A stretch of DNA of 64,000 bases from contig NZ_FOQM01000020.1 of NCBI RefSeq assembly GCF_900113735.1, positions 62,001 to 126,000 of the forward strand. Direction: 5' to 3'. Numbering within the stretch: the first letter of the stretch is position 1; each line of letters starts with the position of its first letter. Of this stretch, positions 7,824 to 15,326 are shown piece after piece. This DNA is from Bradyrhizobium sp. Gha (GTDB lineage Bacteria > Pseudomonadota > Alphaproteobacteria > Rhizobiales > Xanthobacteraceae). The notes under the pieces were generated by a model that was given only the letters and a program-made list of their open reading frames with translations, was not told where the DNA came from and ran no database searches. The position numbers were made by a program, and so were the translations under genes.

Positions 7824-9272
7824 TTACATGTTGTAGGCGCGCTCGGTGTGCTCGGTGATGTCCAAGCCCTCACGCTCGGTCTCGACGTTGGCGCGAAGGC
7901 CGACGATCACGTCGACGACCTTGTACAGGATCGCCGAACCGATGCCGGACCACACCAGCGTGGTGCAGACGGCTTCGATCTGGGAGAGCATCTGCGCAGC
8001 GAAGTCGTAATCGGCAACCTTGGGCGGGATCGCGGTGTAGTCGATGATGCCAGCACCACCGAGAGCCGGATTGACCAGGATGCCGGTGCCGAGGGCGCCG
8101 ACGATGCCGCCGATGCAGTGCACGCCGAACACGTCGAGCGAGTCGTCGTAGCCGAGCGCGTTCTTCACGACGGTGCAGAAGAACAGGCAGACCACGCCGA
8201 CCACCAGACCGAGGACGATGGCGCCCATCACGCCGGAGTAGCCGGCGGCAGGCGTGACGGCCACGAGGCCCGCGACAGCGCCGGAGATGACGCCGAGCAC
8301 CGACGGATGGCCCTTGATGATCCACTCCGCGAACATCCACGACAGCGCGGCGGCTGCAGTGGCGACGAAGGAGTTGGTCATGGCGAGCGCAGCACCACCA
8401 TTAGCCTCTAAGTTGGAGCCGGCGTTGAAGCCGAACCAGCCGACCCAGAGCAGCGAGGCGCCGATCATCGACATGGTCAGCGAGTGCGGAGCCATCAGCT
8501 CCTTGCCGTAGCCGACGCGCTTGCCGATCAGGAGAGCGCCGACGAGACCCGCGATGCCGGCGTTGATATGCACCACCGTGCCGCCGGCGAAGTCGATCGC
8601 GCCCTTCTTGAAGATCCAACCGGCGTCGGCGTTGATCTCGTCGAGCTTGGCCTGAGCCGCAGTCTTCGCCGCCGCGTCAGTCGCGGCAGCAAGAGCCTTG
8701 GCCGCATCCTGGATCGCGTCCGGGCCGGGCCAGTACCAGACCATGTGCGCGATCGGGAAGTAGATCAGCGTGACCCAGAGCGGAATGAAGAGAGCGATTG
8801 CCGCGAACTTCATGCGCTCGGCGAAGGCGCCGACGATGAGGGCCGGCGTGATCGCCGCGAAGGTCATCTGGAAGCACACATAGACGAGCTCCGAGATGTT
8901 GGCGTCGACCGAGAAGGTCGCGGCCTTCGAGTCGGTGGTGACGCCCATCATGAAGGCCTTGGAGAAGCCGCCGATGAAGTCGGAACCGCCGGTGAAGGCG
9001 AGGCTGTAGCCGTAGACGGCCCAGATCACGGTGACGACGCAGACGGTGTAGAACACCTGCATCAGCACCGAGAGCATGTTCTTGGAACGAACGAGGCCGC
9101 CGTAGAACAGCGCGAGGCCGGGGATGGTCATCAACAGCACCAGCACTGTCGATGTCAGCATCCAGGCGTTGTCTCCCTTGTTGACCGTTGGCTCGGCATA
9201 GGCTGCGGTCGCAGCGAACAGGCCGACTGCGAGAGCCGCCAATCCCGCGCCATAGGGACGCTTAAACGTCAT
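7824..9272 (-). CDS. amtB: ammonium transporter AmtB (first copy, with loop insertion)
   Basis: Amt/MEP/Rh channel for ammonium uptake, 482 aa from the ATG preceded by CAGGAG. A cleavable signal (MTFKRPYGAGLAAL...AYA) precedes 11 expected membrane segments. Pore histidines sit in FPIAHMVWYWPG and DVFGVHCIGG. Between IAHMVW and AIDFAGG there is an extra Ala/Lys/Asp-rich segment of about 40 residues (about 180-222) that the second AmtB in this window lacks. It follows glnK by 38 bp, forming the classical glnK-amtB operon in which GlnK gates the channel. Confidence 0.96.
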   Translation of the reverse strand: MTFKRPYGAGLAALAVGLFAATAAYAEPTVNKGDNAWMLTSTVLVLLMTIPGLALFYGGLVRSKNMLSVLMQVFYTVCVVTVIWAVYGYSLAFTGGSDFIGGFSKAFMMGVTTDSKAATFSVDANISELVYVCFQMTFAAITPALIVGAFAERMKFAAIALFIPLWVTLIYFPIAHMVWYWPGPDAIQDAAKALAAATDAAAKTAAQAKLDEINADAGWIFKKGAIDFAGGTVVHINAGIAGLVGALLIGKRVGYGKELMAPHSLTMSMIGASLLWVGWFGFNAGSNLEANGGAALAMTNSFVATAAAALSWMFAEWIIKGHPSVLGVISGAVAGLVAVTPAAGYSGVMGAIVLGLVVGVVCLFFCTVVKNALGYDDSLDVFGVHCIGGIVGALGTGILVNPALGGAGIIDYTAIPPKVADYDFAAQMLSQIEAVCTTLVWSGIGSAILYKVVDVIVGLRANVETEREGLDITEHTERAYNM

Positions 9273-9310
9273 TTCATTTACTCCTGATTGGATTTTGGTT
9301 GAGCGCGAAA

Positions 9311-9649
9311 TCAAAGGGCCGCGGCGTCGGCTTCGCCGGTGCGGATGCGGACCGCATGGTCGAGGCTGATGACGAAGATCTTGCCATCGCCGATCTGTCC
9401 GGTTTTGGCGGCAGACGTGATGGCGTCGATGGTCTTGTCGACCTGCTCGGAGGCGATGGCGACTTCGATCTTGATCTTGGGCAGGAAGCTCACGGCATAT
9501 TCGGCGCCGCGATAGATTTCCGTGTGGCCTTTCTGACGGCCATATCCCTTGACTTCTGTCACCGTGAGACCGTGAACGCCAATGGCGGTCAAGGCATCAC
9601 GGACTTCTTCCAGCTTGAATGGCTTGATAATCGCCATAACAATTTTCAT
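9311..9649 (-). CDS. glnK: PII signal protein GlnK (first copy)
   Basis: PII protein of 112 aa sensing ATP/ADP and 2-oxoglutarate. The start is set at MKIVMAIIKPFK; the ORF extends upstream without function. The T-loop has the uridylylation site Tyr51 in GHTEIYRGAEY, preceded by the VKGYGRQKG signature; the C-terminal signature GQIGDGKIF is intact. It is first gene of glnK-amtB and is expected to block AmtB when deuridylylated. A sigma54-like element lies about 110 bp upstream. Confidence 0.97.
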   Translation of the reverse strand: MKIVMAIIKPFKLEEVRDALTAIGVHGLTVTEVKGYGRQKGHTEIYRGAEYAVSFLPKIKIEVAIASEQVDKTIDAITSAAKTGQIGDGKIFVISLDHAVRIRTGEADAAAL

Positions 9650-9760
9650 GGGTCCTATCCCCGCTTCGCTTGGGCCCGGTCCGGACATGGCCGGGCGTTT
9701 CTCGACTGGTTCGCCACGAGGGAGAAGTTCACTACGCGGGCACAGCCGGGACCCTTAGAA

Positions 9761-9776
9761 TCAAATGCCGTGCCAG
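9761..9776 (-). promoter_or_regulatory. sigma54-like -24/-12 promoter of glnK-amtB
   Basis: Read on the minus strand, the sequence CTGGCACGGCATTTGAT matches the RpoN consensus at the -24 element (TGGCACG). The -12 element is TTGA instead of TTGC. It lies about 110 bp upstream of glnK, as expected for an NtrC-activated gene. No clear NtrC site was found further upstream. Confidence 0.6.
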
Positions 9777-9903
9777 AACCGGCGGCTTGCCTAACGGACT
9801 ATGAAAACGGGGGCTTTTCGCGTTGGGCGGGTAATCCGCCGCAATGCGCCAATACGTCGCGCTCAATACGTGGTCAGACCTGATCAAAAACTGGGCATGA
9901 CAG

Positions 9904-9939
9904 GGTGCCGACACAATTGCTGCTCACGTGTCGGGCACC
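9904..9939 (-). terminator. hairpin downstream of clpP
   Basis: Inverted repeat GGTGCCGACAC (9904-9914) and GTGTCGGGCACC (9928-9939), one bulged base, 13-nt loop, about 30 bp past the clpP stop. There is no U run, so it is either a weak terminator or an mRNA-stabilising stem. The rest of the 321-bp gap 9650-9970 contains only the sigma54-like promoter. Confidence 0.45.
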
Positions 9940-9970
9940 AAGGCAGGTATCTGATTACAGAGGTGGCCTC

Positions 9971-10588
9971 TCAGCTGGCTTCGCGATCAGCCGGCTGGCG
10001 CTCGGCAAATACCCGATCGATCAAGCCCCATTCGACCCCCTGCTGCGCGGTCATGAAGTGGTCGCGGTCCAGGGTCCGCTCGACGTCCTCTACGGTCCGG
10101 CCGCAATGCTGCGCATAGAGCCTGGTGATGCGCCGCTTGGTTTCCTGCATCTCGTTGGCGTGGATCAGGATGTCGGACGCCTGGCCCTGGAACCCGCCGA
10201 GCGGCTGATGCACGTGAAGGCTCGCATTGGGCAACGCGGCGCGGTGGCCGGGCTCCCCGGCCATCAGCAGGAACGACCCCATCGAGCGCGCGGTGCCCAT
10301 GCATAGCGTATGCACCGGCGCCTTGATGAACTGCATGGTATCGTACATCGCAAGACCGGAGGTGACGACGCCGCCATAGGAGTTGATGTAGAGATTGATC
10401 GGCCGGTTCGGATTCTCCGCCTCCAGGAACAGGAGCTGCGCGCAGACCAGGCCCGACATCGCGTCATTGACCTCGCCGTTGAGGAAGATGATGCGCTCGC
10501 GCAGCAGCCGCGAGTAGATGTCGAAGGACCGTTCGCCGCGTGCGGATTGCTCGACGACCATGGGGACGAGCTGAAGCATGTCGCGCAT
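9971..10588 (-). CDS. clpP: ClpP-family serine protease (orphan copy)
   Basis: Clp proteolytic subunit of 205 aa. The catalytic triad is readable: S102 in RSMGS, H127 in HVHQPLGG and D176 in DRDHFM. The start ATG has GGAGG 6 nt upstream. There is no clpX, clpA or tig beside it, unlike the housekeeping locus, so this is probably an additional paralogue. It has deviations such as GTARSMG where GQAASMG is usual. ClpP forms tetradecamers and needs a Clp ATPase for processive degradation; which ATPase this copy uses is unknown. Confidence 0.9.
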   Translation of the reverse strand: MRDMLQLVPMVVEQSARGERSFDIYSRLLRERIIFLNGEVNDAMSGLVCAQLLFLEAENPNRPINLYINSYGGVVTSGLAMYDTMQFIKAPVHTLCMGTARSMGSFLLMAGEPGHRAALPNASLHVHQPLGGFQGQASDILIHANEMQETKRRITRLYAQHCGRTVEDVERTLDRDHFMTAQQGVEWGLIDRVFAERQPADREAS

Positions 10589-10629
10589 CGGCGACCTCCA
10601 TGTCTGCTGGTAATGAGGTTCGGTTGGTG

Positions 10630-11004
10630 TCAGGCCGCCGCGCGCATCAGGCAGCGATTGCTATTGGCCGGCTGCGGCAGTTTTACACTGATCTCGCAGG
10701 CCTGCTGGATGATGCGGAAGCGGGTGCCGCCTGACACGTTCGGCTCGATTCGGAAGATGACGCGGCTCTCGCGATACGGCGGTTCGGAATCGCGAAGCCG
10801 GTAGCGCACCTCTTCGCCCGGGATCGATGTTTCCGGCTCGGCGCCCGCAAGATCGCAATCCGGCAGCCAGCGCTCGCGCAAGGCTGGAATGGTTACGGCG
10901 CGCCAGACTTTTGCCGGTGGCGCGTCGAATTCATATTCGAGCACCAAGGCTTCTTCGAGCACCAGGGCTTCGTCAGGATGTTCGGGCTTCGCGGCGTCGC
11001 TCAT
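10630..11004 (-). CDS. SRPBCC/AHSA1-domain protein
   Basis: A 124-aa protein of the START-like SRPBCC superfamily. Visible are the N-terminal LEYEFDAPPAKVWRAVT segment, which is characteristic of AHSA1 members, and the hydrophobic pocket strands after it. It is shorter than the usual 140-160 aa. Near residue 13 there is a tandem duplication EALVLE-EALVLE. Its start overlaps the stop of the ArsR gene by 4 bp (ATGA), so the two are translationally coupled. Such ArsR-AHSA1 pairs are common and usually of unknown ligand. Confidence 0.8.
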   Translation of the reverse strand: MSDAAKPEHPDEALVLEEALVLEYEFDAPPAKVWRAVTIPALRERWLPDCDLAGAEPETSIPGEEVRYRLRDSEPPYRESRVIFRIEPNVSGGTRFRIIQQACEISVKLPQPANSNRCLMRAAA

Positions 11005-11315
11005 TGATCCATATCCTTCAGGAGGTCAGCGAGTGCTTCCATGCGCTTCGGCCAATAGGCGCGGTAGCGCGCAAGCCAGGTACCGATGGCGACGATTCCG
11101 TCGGGATCGACTTCGTAATTCACAAAGCGGCCTTGCCGCTGCTCCCGCACGAGGCCTGCCGCGCGCAGCACCGAAAGATGCTGCGACATCGCCGGCTGGC
11201 TGATCTCCAATCCGTCGCGCAAGGCGCTGGCATTGAGGCTGCCGTTGGCGAGCTTCTCAAAGACCCTGCGGCGGGTCGGGTCGGCCAGCGCCCTGAAAAT
11301 ATCGGCTTCGATCAT
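11001..11315 (-). CDS. ArsR-family winged-helix repressor
   Basis: ArsR/SmtB-type regulator of 104 aa. It begins IEADIFRALADPTRRRVFEKL and contains the recognition helix LEISQPAMSQHLSVLRAAGLV and the wing VREQRQGRFVNYEVD (these segments are contiguous parts of the domain). The metal-binding ELCVCDL Cys motif is absent, so it is a non-metal ArsR, as is usual for those paired with SRPBCC proteins. It is first gene of a two-gene operon; a short palindrome ATAAGCACGCGCTTAT at about 11326-11341, upstream of the start, is a candidate autoregulatory operator. Confidence 0.9.
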   Translation of the reverse strand: MIEADIFRALADPTRRRVFEKLANGSLNASALRDGLEISQPAMSQHLSVLRAAGLVREQRQGRFVNYEVDPDGIVAIGTWLARYRAYWPKRMEALADLLKDMDQ

Positions 11316-11325
11316 GGCAACACAT

Positions 11326-11341
11326 AAGCACGCGCTTATGT
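11326..11341. promoter_or_regulatory. palindromic candidate operator upstream of the arsR-type gene
   Basis: ACATAAGCACGCGCTTATGTGT contains a nearly perfect inverted repeat (ACATAAGC-ACGC-GCTTATGT; arms begin two bases outside the given limits). It lies directly before the ATG of the ArsR gene, and sits between it and the downstream end of amtB2. ArsR proteins commonly bind such 12-2-12-like dyads at their own promoter. Confidence 0.6.
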
Positions 11342-11357
11342 GTTGCGCAAGCCCTGA

Positions 11358-12659
11358 TTATTGCAAAGCTTCGCCGTGCTGGGTGATGTCGAGGCCCTCG
11401 AGCTCCTGCTCGCGGGACACGCGCAAGGGCACGAACAGGCCGACCAGCTTGAGCAGGATGAAGCTCACGCCCGCCGACCAGACGAAGGTGACGGCGACGC
11501 CATAGAGCTGGATCAGCACTTGCTGCGGATGGCCCTCGAGCAGGCCGGCGGTGCCTCCGATGGCGCTGGTCGCGAACACGCCGGCGAGCAGCGTGCCGGT
11601 CAGCCCGCCGATGCCGTGGACGCCGAACACGTCGAGCGAATCGTCATAGTTGAAACGGTGCTTCAGCCAGGTGCAGGCCCAATAGCAAATGGCGCCGGCG
11701 GCGATGCCGATGACGATGCCGTGCCACGGCGCGACGAAGCCCGAGGCCGGCGTGATGGTGCCGAGGCCGGCCACCGCGCCCGAGATCATGCCGAGCACCG
11801 AGGGCTTGCGCCGCGTCGACCATTCGATCGCCCCCCAGGTCAGTGCGCCGGAACAGGCCGCCAGATGTGTCGCGATGATCGCCATCACCGCGCGCGAATT
11901 GGCAGCACCCGCCGAGCCGCCATTGAAGCCGAACCAGCCGACCCACAACAGGCCGGTGCCCATCACGGCAAGCGACAGATCGAACGGCGACAGATTTTCG
12001 GTGCCATAGCCGTAACGCCGTCCCATCACTTTCGCGGCGACGAGGCCACCGGTGCCGGCCGACAGATGCACGACTAATCCGCCGGCGAAATCCATCACGC
12101 CCATGCTGTTGAGGAAACCGCCGCCCCACACCCAATGTGCCAGCGGAATGTAGACGAAGATGAACCAGGCCACCGAGAACAGGAGATAAGCGGAGAACCG
12201 CATCCGGTCGGCGACCGAGCCCGCCACCAGCGCCACCGTGATGATCGCAAACGTCATCTGGTAGAGCATGAACAGCGCTTCCGGGATCGTCTTCGCGGCC
12301 GGGTTGACGCTGTCCATGGTCATGCCGGCGAGGAACCAGCGATCGAGCGAGCCGATCCACGGGCCGTCGCCGACGAAGCACAGCGAGTAGCCGAACGCGA
12401 CCCAGAGAATGGAGATGATGGTCACCGCGGCAAGGCTCTGCGCCATGGTCGCGAGCACGTTCTTCTTGCGCACCATGCCGGAATAGAACAGCGCCAGTCC
12501 CGGGATCGTCATCATCAGCACCAGGGCGGTAGCGACGATCATCCAGGCGGTGTCGGCGGTGTTGATCTCCGAAGTCGCGGCGTGGGCCGGCGCGGCCATC
12601 ACCGACAACAATCCGAACGGCGCAGCCATAGCGGCCACGCGGCGCAACAATCCCGCCAT
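11358..12659 (-). CDS. amtB: ammonium transporter AmtB (second copy)
   Basis: Second Amt channel, 433 aa from the ATG with GGGGGA 7 nt upstream; a longer ORF begins at 12677. A signal peptide ends near AAPAHA. Conserved pore regions are LAHWVWGGG and DVFGVHGIGG, and the segment after HWVWGGG goes straight to MDFAGG, i.e. the canonical short loop. It follows the second glnK by 74 bp. Duplicated glnK-amtB cassettes are known in several alphaproteobacteria; differing promoters may give different nitrogen thresholds, which is inference here. Confidence 0.95.
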   Translation of the reverse strand: MAGLLRRVAAMAAPFGLLSVMAAPAHAATSEINTADTAWMIVATALVLMMTIPGLALFYSGMVRKKNVLATMAQSLAAVTIISILWVAFGYSLCFVGDGPWIGSLDRWFLAGMTMDSVNPAAKTIPEALFMLYQMTFAIITVALVAGSVADRMRFSAYLLFSVAWFIFVYIPLAHWVWGGGFLNSMGVMDFAGGLVVHLSAGTGGLVAAKVMGRRYGYGTENLSPFDLSLAVMGTGLLWVGWFGFNGGSAGAANSRAVMAIIATHLAACSGALTWGAIEWSTRRKPSVLGMISGAVAGLGTITPASGFVAPWHGIVIGIAAGAICYWACTWLKHRFNYDDSLDVFGVHGIGGLTGTLLAGVFATSAIGGTAGLLEGHPQQVLIQLYGVAVTFVWSAGVSFILLKLVGLFVPLRVSREQELEGLDITQHGEALQ

Positions 12660-12733
12660 GTCGTTTTCCCCCAGCATGAGTGATTGCGTCGCTACGGCGT
12701 CGTTGCCCGCGGCGAACGAAAGTAGAGTTTGCG

Positions 12734-13072
12734 TTAGAGCGCGTCGCTGTCGGTTTCGCCGGTGCGGATGCGCAGCGCATGGTCGATCGGCGTGACGAAG
12801 ATCTTGCCGTCGCCGATCTGCCCGGTCCGGGCCGAGGCGGTGATCACGCTGACCGCCTTGTCGGCGATATCGGAGGCGACCGCGATCTCGATCCGCAGCT
12901 TCGGCAGGAAATTCACGACATATTCCGCGCCGCGATAGATTTCGGTGTGACCCTTCTGGCGGCCGTAGCCCTTGACCTCGGTCACGGTCATGCCGTGGAC
13001 GCCGATCGCCGTCAGGGCCTGGCGGACTTCATCGAGCTTGAAGGGTTTGATGATCGCGACGACGAGTTTCAT
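12734..13072 (-). CDS. glnK: PII signal protein GlnK (second copy)
   Basis: 112-aa PII protein, start at MKLVVAIIKPFK; the ORF continues upstream without homology. Tyr51 in GHTEIYRGAEY and the VKGYGRQKG and GQIGDGKIF signatures are conserved, so uridylylation by GlnD is expected. The sequence is very close to the first GlnK in this window, with changes mainly in the B-loop-proximal and C-terminal parts. It leads the second glnK-amtB operon. Confidence 0.96.
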   Translation of the reverse strand: MKLVVAIIKPFKLDEVRQALTAIGVHGMTVTEVKGYGRQKGHTEIYRGAEYVVNFLPKLRIEIAVASDIADKAVSVITASARTGQIGDGKIFVTPIDHALRIRTGETDSDAL

Positions 13073-13151
13073 GGTCAGGCCTATTCCCCGGGGATGCGCC
13101 CCGCCGTATGTCCCCGGCGCTGCGTCAATCTGGCATCTTTCCGGGCAAATG

Positions 13152-13166
13152 GCACAAAAAACTTGC
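13152..13166. promoter_or_regulatory. NtrC-like half-site pair upstream of second glnK
   Basis: GCAC-N7-TTGC matches the NtrC dyad GCAC-N7-GTGC with one mismatch. It lies about 80 bp upstream of the second glnK. I could not find a convincing sigma54 -24/-12 box between it and the gene, so support is weak. Confidence 0.3.
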
Positions 13167-13317
13167 ACATTGAAGCGGAAAAACGTTCGGCCAAGGGGGG
13201 CATGTGAACGGCCGCCTCTGTACAGGGCATCTGTTCATCCCCCACAATGTATCTTTGGCATGGATGCGGTGAACCCGCGCCTGGCGGGCGGTACATAAGT
13301 ATTTTGGGGGGCGCGTC

Positions 13318-14208
13318 ATGGCGAGTTGGTTCTATGCATTCGAGGGCAAGCAGCAGGGGCCCTATCCCGAGGGGCAATTCCGCGACCTGATCGCGCAAGG
13401 GGTCGTGCGTCCGGATACGCTGGTGTGGTCCGAAGGCATGGCCGGCTGGCAGAAGGCCGCCGAAATTCCCGGACTGATCCCTGGCGGCGGCGCGCCGCCG
13501 GTCATCCCCGCCGGGGGCCCGCCGATGATGGGCGGTGGCGCCTATACCGGCGCAGGCAGTGCGGCCGGCGGATCGCTGTCGGTCGATTTCGGCATTCTCG
13601 ACTTCACCTGGCGCACGCTGGTGATGGTGATCCTTTCGGCCCTCGTCATCCCGGTGCCGTGGGTGTTCGTCTGGTACACGACATGGATCGTGTCCTGCGT
13701 CAGGGTCCCGGGGCGGCCGAACCTGTCCTTCACCGGCACTGCGATGACGATGGTGCCCTGGTTCTTCGGCTTCATCGTTCTGGCCGTCGTCGTCGGCTAT
13801 TCCGGCGTCCAGGTGCTCAACCTTGCGCTCTTTATCGTCGAGATCGTCCTCTACTGGATGCTGATCAAGTGGATGGTCGCTAATCTCGCCTCCAACGGGC
13901 AAGCGCTCGGCCTCAGCTTCAACGGCTCGATCCTGGGCTATATCGGCTGGAATCTGCTGTTCGCCATCTCCATGATCACCATCATCGGATGGGCCTGGGT
14001 CGCGGCCGCCCAGCTACGTTGGATCTACCGCAACATCGAGGGCACGCGCCGCGAGATCATCTTCCATGGCACCGGGCTCGGAATCCTCTGGCGCGGAATC
14101 GTGGCGGCGATTCTGTGCAGTTTCCTGATCCCGATCCCGTGGGTCTATCGCTGGATCCTGAACTGGTTCGCCTCGCAGACCGAGCTCGCGCCGCGCCGTT
14201 CGATGTAA
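13318..14208 (+). CDS. GYF_2 (DUF4339) domain membrane protein
   Basis: A 296-aa protein. Residues 2-55 form a GYF_2/DUF4339 domain (WFYAFEGKQQGPYPEGQF, then the W...GMAGWQKA core), a proline-peptide or protein-binding module. A short Gly/Pro linker leads to a region with about five or six hydrophobic segments (residues 95-285) that resembles YjgN/DUF898 membrane proteins. ATG with GGGGGG upstream. Function unknown; the GYF_2 head presumably faces the cytoplasm and recruits a partner. Confidence 0.8.
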   Translation: MASWFYAFEGKQQGPYPEGQFRDLIAQGVVRPDTLVWSEGMAGWQKAAEIPGLIPGGGAPPVIPAGGPPMMGGGAYTGAGSAAGGSLSVDFGILDFTWRTLVMVILSALVIPVPWVFVWYTTWIVSCVRVPGRPNLSFTGTAMTMVPWFFGFIVLAVVVGYSGVQVLNLALFIVEIVLYWMLIKWMVANLASNGQALGLSFNGSILGYIGWNLLFAISMITIIGWAWVAAAQLRWIYRNIEGTRREIIFHGTGLGILWRGIVAAILCSFLIPIPWVYRWILNWFASQTELAPRRSM

Positions 14209-14266
14209 GCACGATCAGGGCCTCGCAAGCGCGATGAACTCGCGCTCGCGATCATCAGCTATCGAG

Positions 14267-15130
14267 CTAGCTTCTGCGCTCGCGTACCGAGCCTTCCTGC
14301 GCGACGGAGGCGACGAGCGTGCCGTCCGGCTTGAAGATCGAGCCGCGCGTCAGGCCGCGGCCGCCTTGCGCGCTCGGCGAATCCTGCGCGTAGAGCAGCC
14401 ATTCGTCGGCGCGGAACGGGCGGTGAAACCACATCGCGTGATCGAGGCTCGCCGGCATCATGCGCTTGTCGAACAGCGTGCGGCCATAGCGCGCCATGAT
14501 CGCATCGAGCAGCGAGAAGTCCGAAGCGTAGGCCAGCGCGCACATGTGCAGCGCCGGATCGTCAGGCAGCTTTGCTGCCGTCTTGATCCAGACATGGATG
14601 CGGCCGTCCTCGATCTTCTGGCCGAAATAGCGGCCGAGCTCGACCGGGCGCAGCTCGATCGGACGATCGGATTCGTAGTAGCGGCGGATGAACTCGGGCA
14701 TCTCGCGGAACATCGGCTGCTTCGCCACCTCCTCCGCCGTGAGCTTTTCCGGCGGCGGCACGTCAGGGATCTTGTCCTGGTGGTCGAACGCGCTCTCTTC
14801 CTCGGCGTGGAACGAAACCATGATCGAGAAGATCGCATTGCCGTGCTGGATCGCGGTGACGCGACGCGTGGAATAGCTCTTGCCGTCGCGCAGGCGCTCG
14901 ACCTGGTAGATGATCGGGATCTGCGGATCGCCCGGCAATATGAAATAGCAATGCAGCGAATGCGGCAGCCGGCCCTCGACGGTGCGGCAGGCCGCCACCA
15001 TCGCCTGTCCGATCACCTGCCCGCCGAACACCCGCTGCCAGCTCGTCTTCGGGCTGTTGCCGCGAAACAAATTCACCTCGAGCTGCTCGAGATCGAGGAT
15101 CGAAATCAGGTCGATCAGGCTTTTGGACAT
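14267..15130 (-). CDS. tesB: acyl-CoA thioesterase II
   Basis: TesB-type double-hotdog thioesterase of 287 aa that hydrolyses medium and long acyl-CoAs. It begins LIDLISILDLEQLEVNLFRG; other family segments are RVFGGQVIGQAM, LPHSLHCYFILPGD, and the C-terminal DHAMWFHRPFRADEWLLY. The catalytic Asp in the last hotdog, SLDHAMWFH, is present. It is divergent from the UbiH-type gene, with a 92-bp palindromic repeat in the promoter region between them. Confidence 0.93.
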   Translation of the reverse strand: MSKSLIDLISILDLEQLEVNLFRGNSPKTSWQRVFGGQVIGQAMVAACRTVEGRLPHSLHCYFILPGDPQIPIIYQVERLRDGKSYSTRRVTAIQHGNAIFSIMVSFHAEEESAFDHQDKIPDVPPPEKLTAEEVAKQPMFREMPEFIRRYYESDRPIELRPVELGRYFGQKIEDGRIHVWIKTAAKLPDDPALHMCALAYASDFSLLDAIMARYGRTLFDKRMMPASLDHAMWFHRPFRADEWLLYAQDSPSAQGGRGLTRGSIFKPDGTLVASVAQEGSVRERRS

Positions 15131-15150
15131 GGTGGTGCTTTCAAATGCCC

Positions 15151-15242
15151 CGTCATTCCGGGGCGCACGGAGTGCGAACCCGGAATCTAGAGCTGATAAC
15201 CTCTGGATTCCGGGTTCGCGCGTTGCGCGCCCCGGAATGACA
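15151..15242. repeat. 92-bp inverted repeat, CGTCATTCCGGGGCGC family
   Basis: Two arms of about 42 bp (15151-15192 and 15201-15242) form an imperfect hairpin: CGTCATTCCGGGGCGCACG... and ...GCGCCCCGGAATGACA. It lies in the 196-bp spacer between divergent tesB and the UbiH-type gene. The arms match the smaller hairpin at 1230-1272. This is a dispersed repeat of Bradyrhizobium-type genomes. Confidence 0.8.
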
Positions 15243-15326
15243 CATCAGGCTGTTCCGCCTTCACCGCACTGTTTCGCCCACCTCAAGTCTGCTAGCAAGA
15301 CCCCAGAATTGGCCGGGAAGCTTGGT

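Noticed and set aside
13151..13167. TGGCAC...TTGC as a sigma54 promoter of the second glnK
   Set aside because: The spacing is 7 nt instead of 5 and the orientation is wrong for the gene; kept only as a weak NtrC-like dyad.
14982..15326. N-terminal extension of the UbiH-type protein
   Set aside because: It crosses tesB and a palindromic repeat; the family starts at the ATG at 15327.
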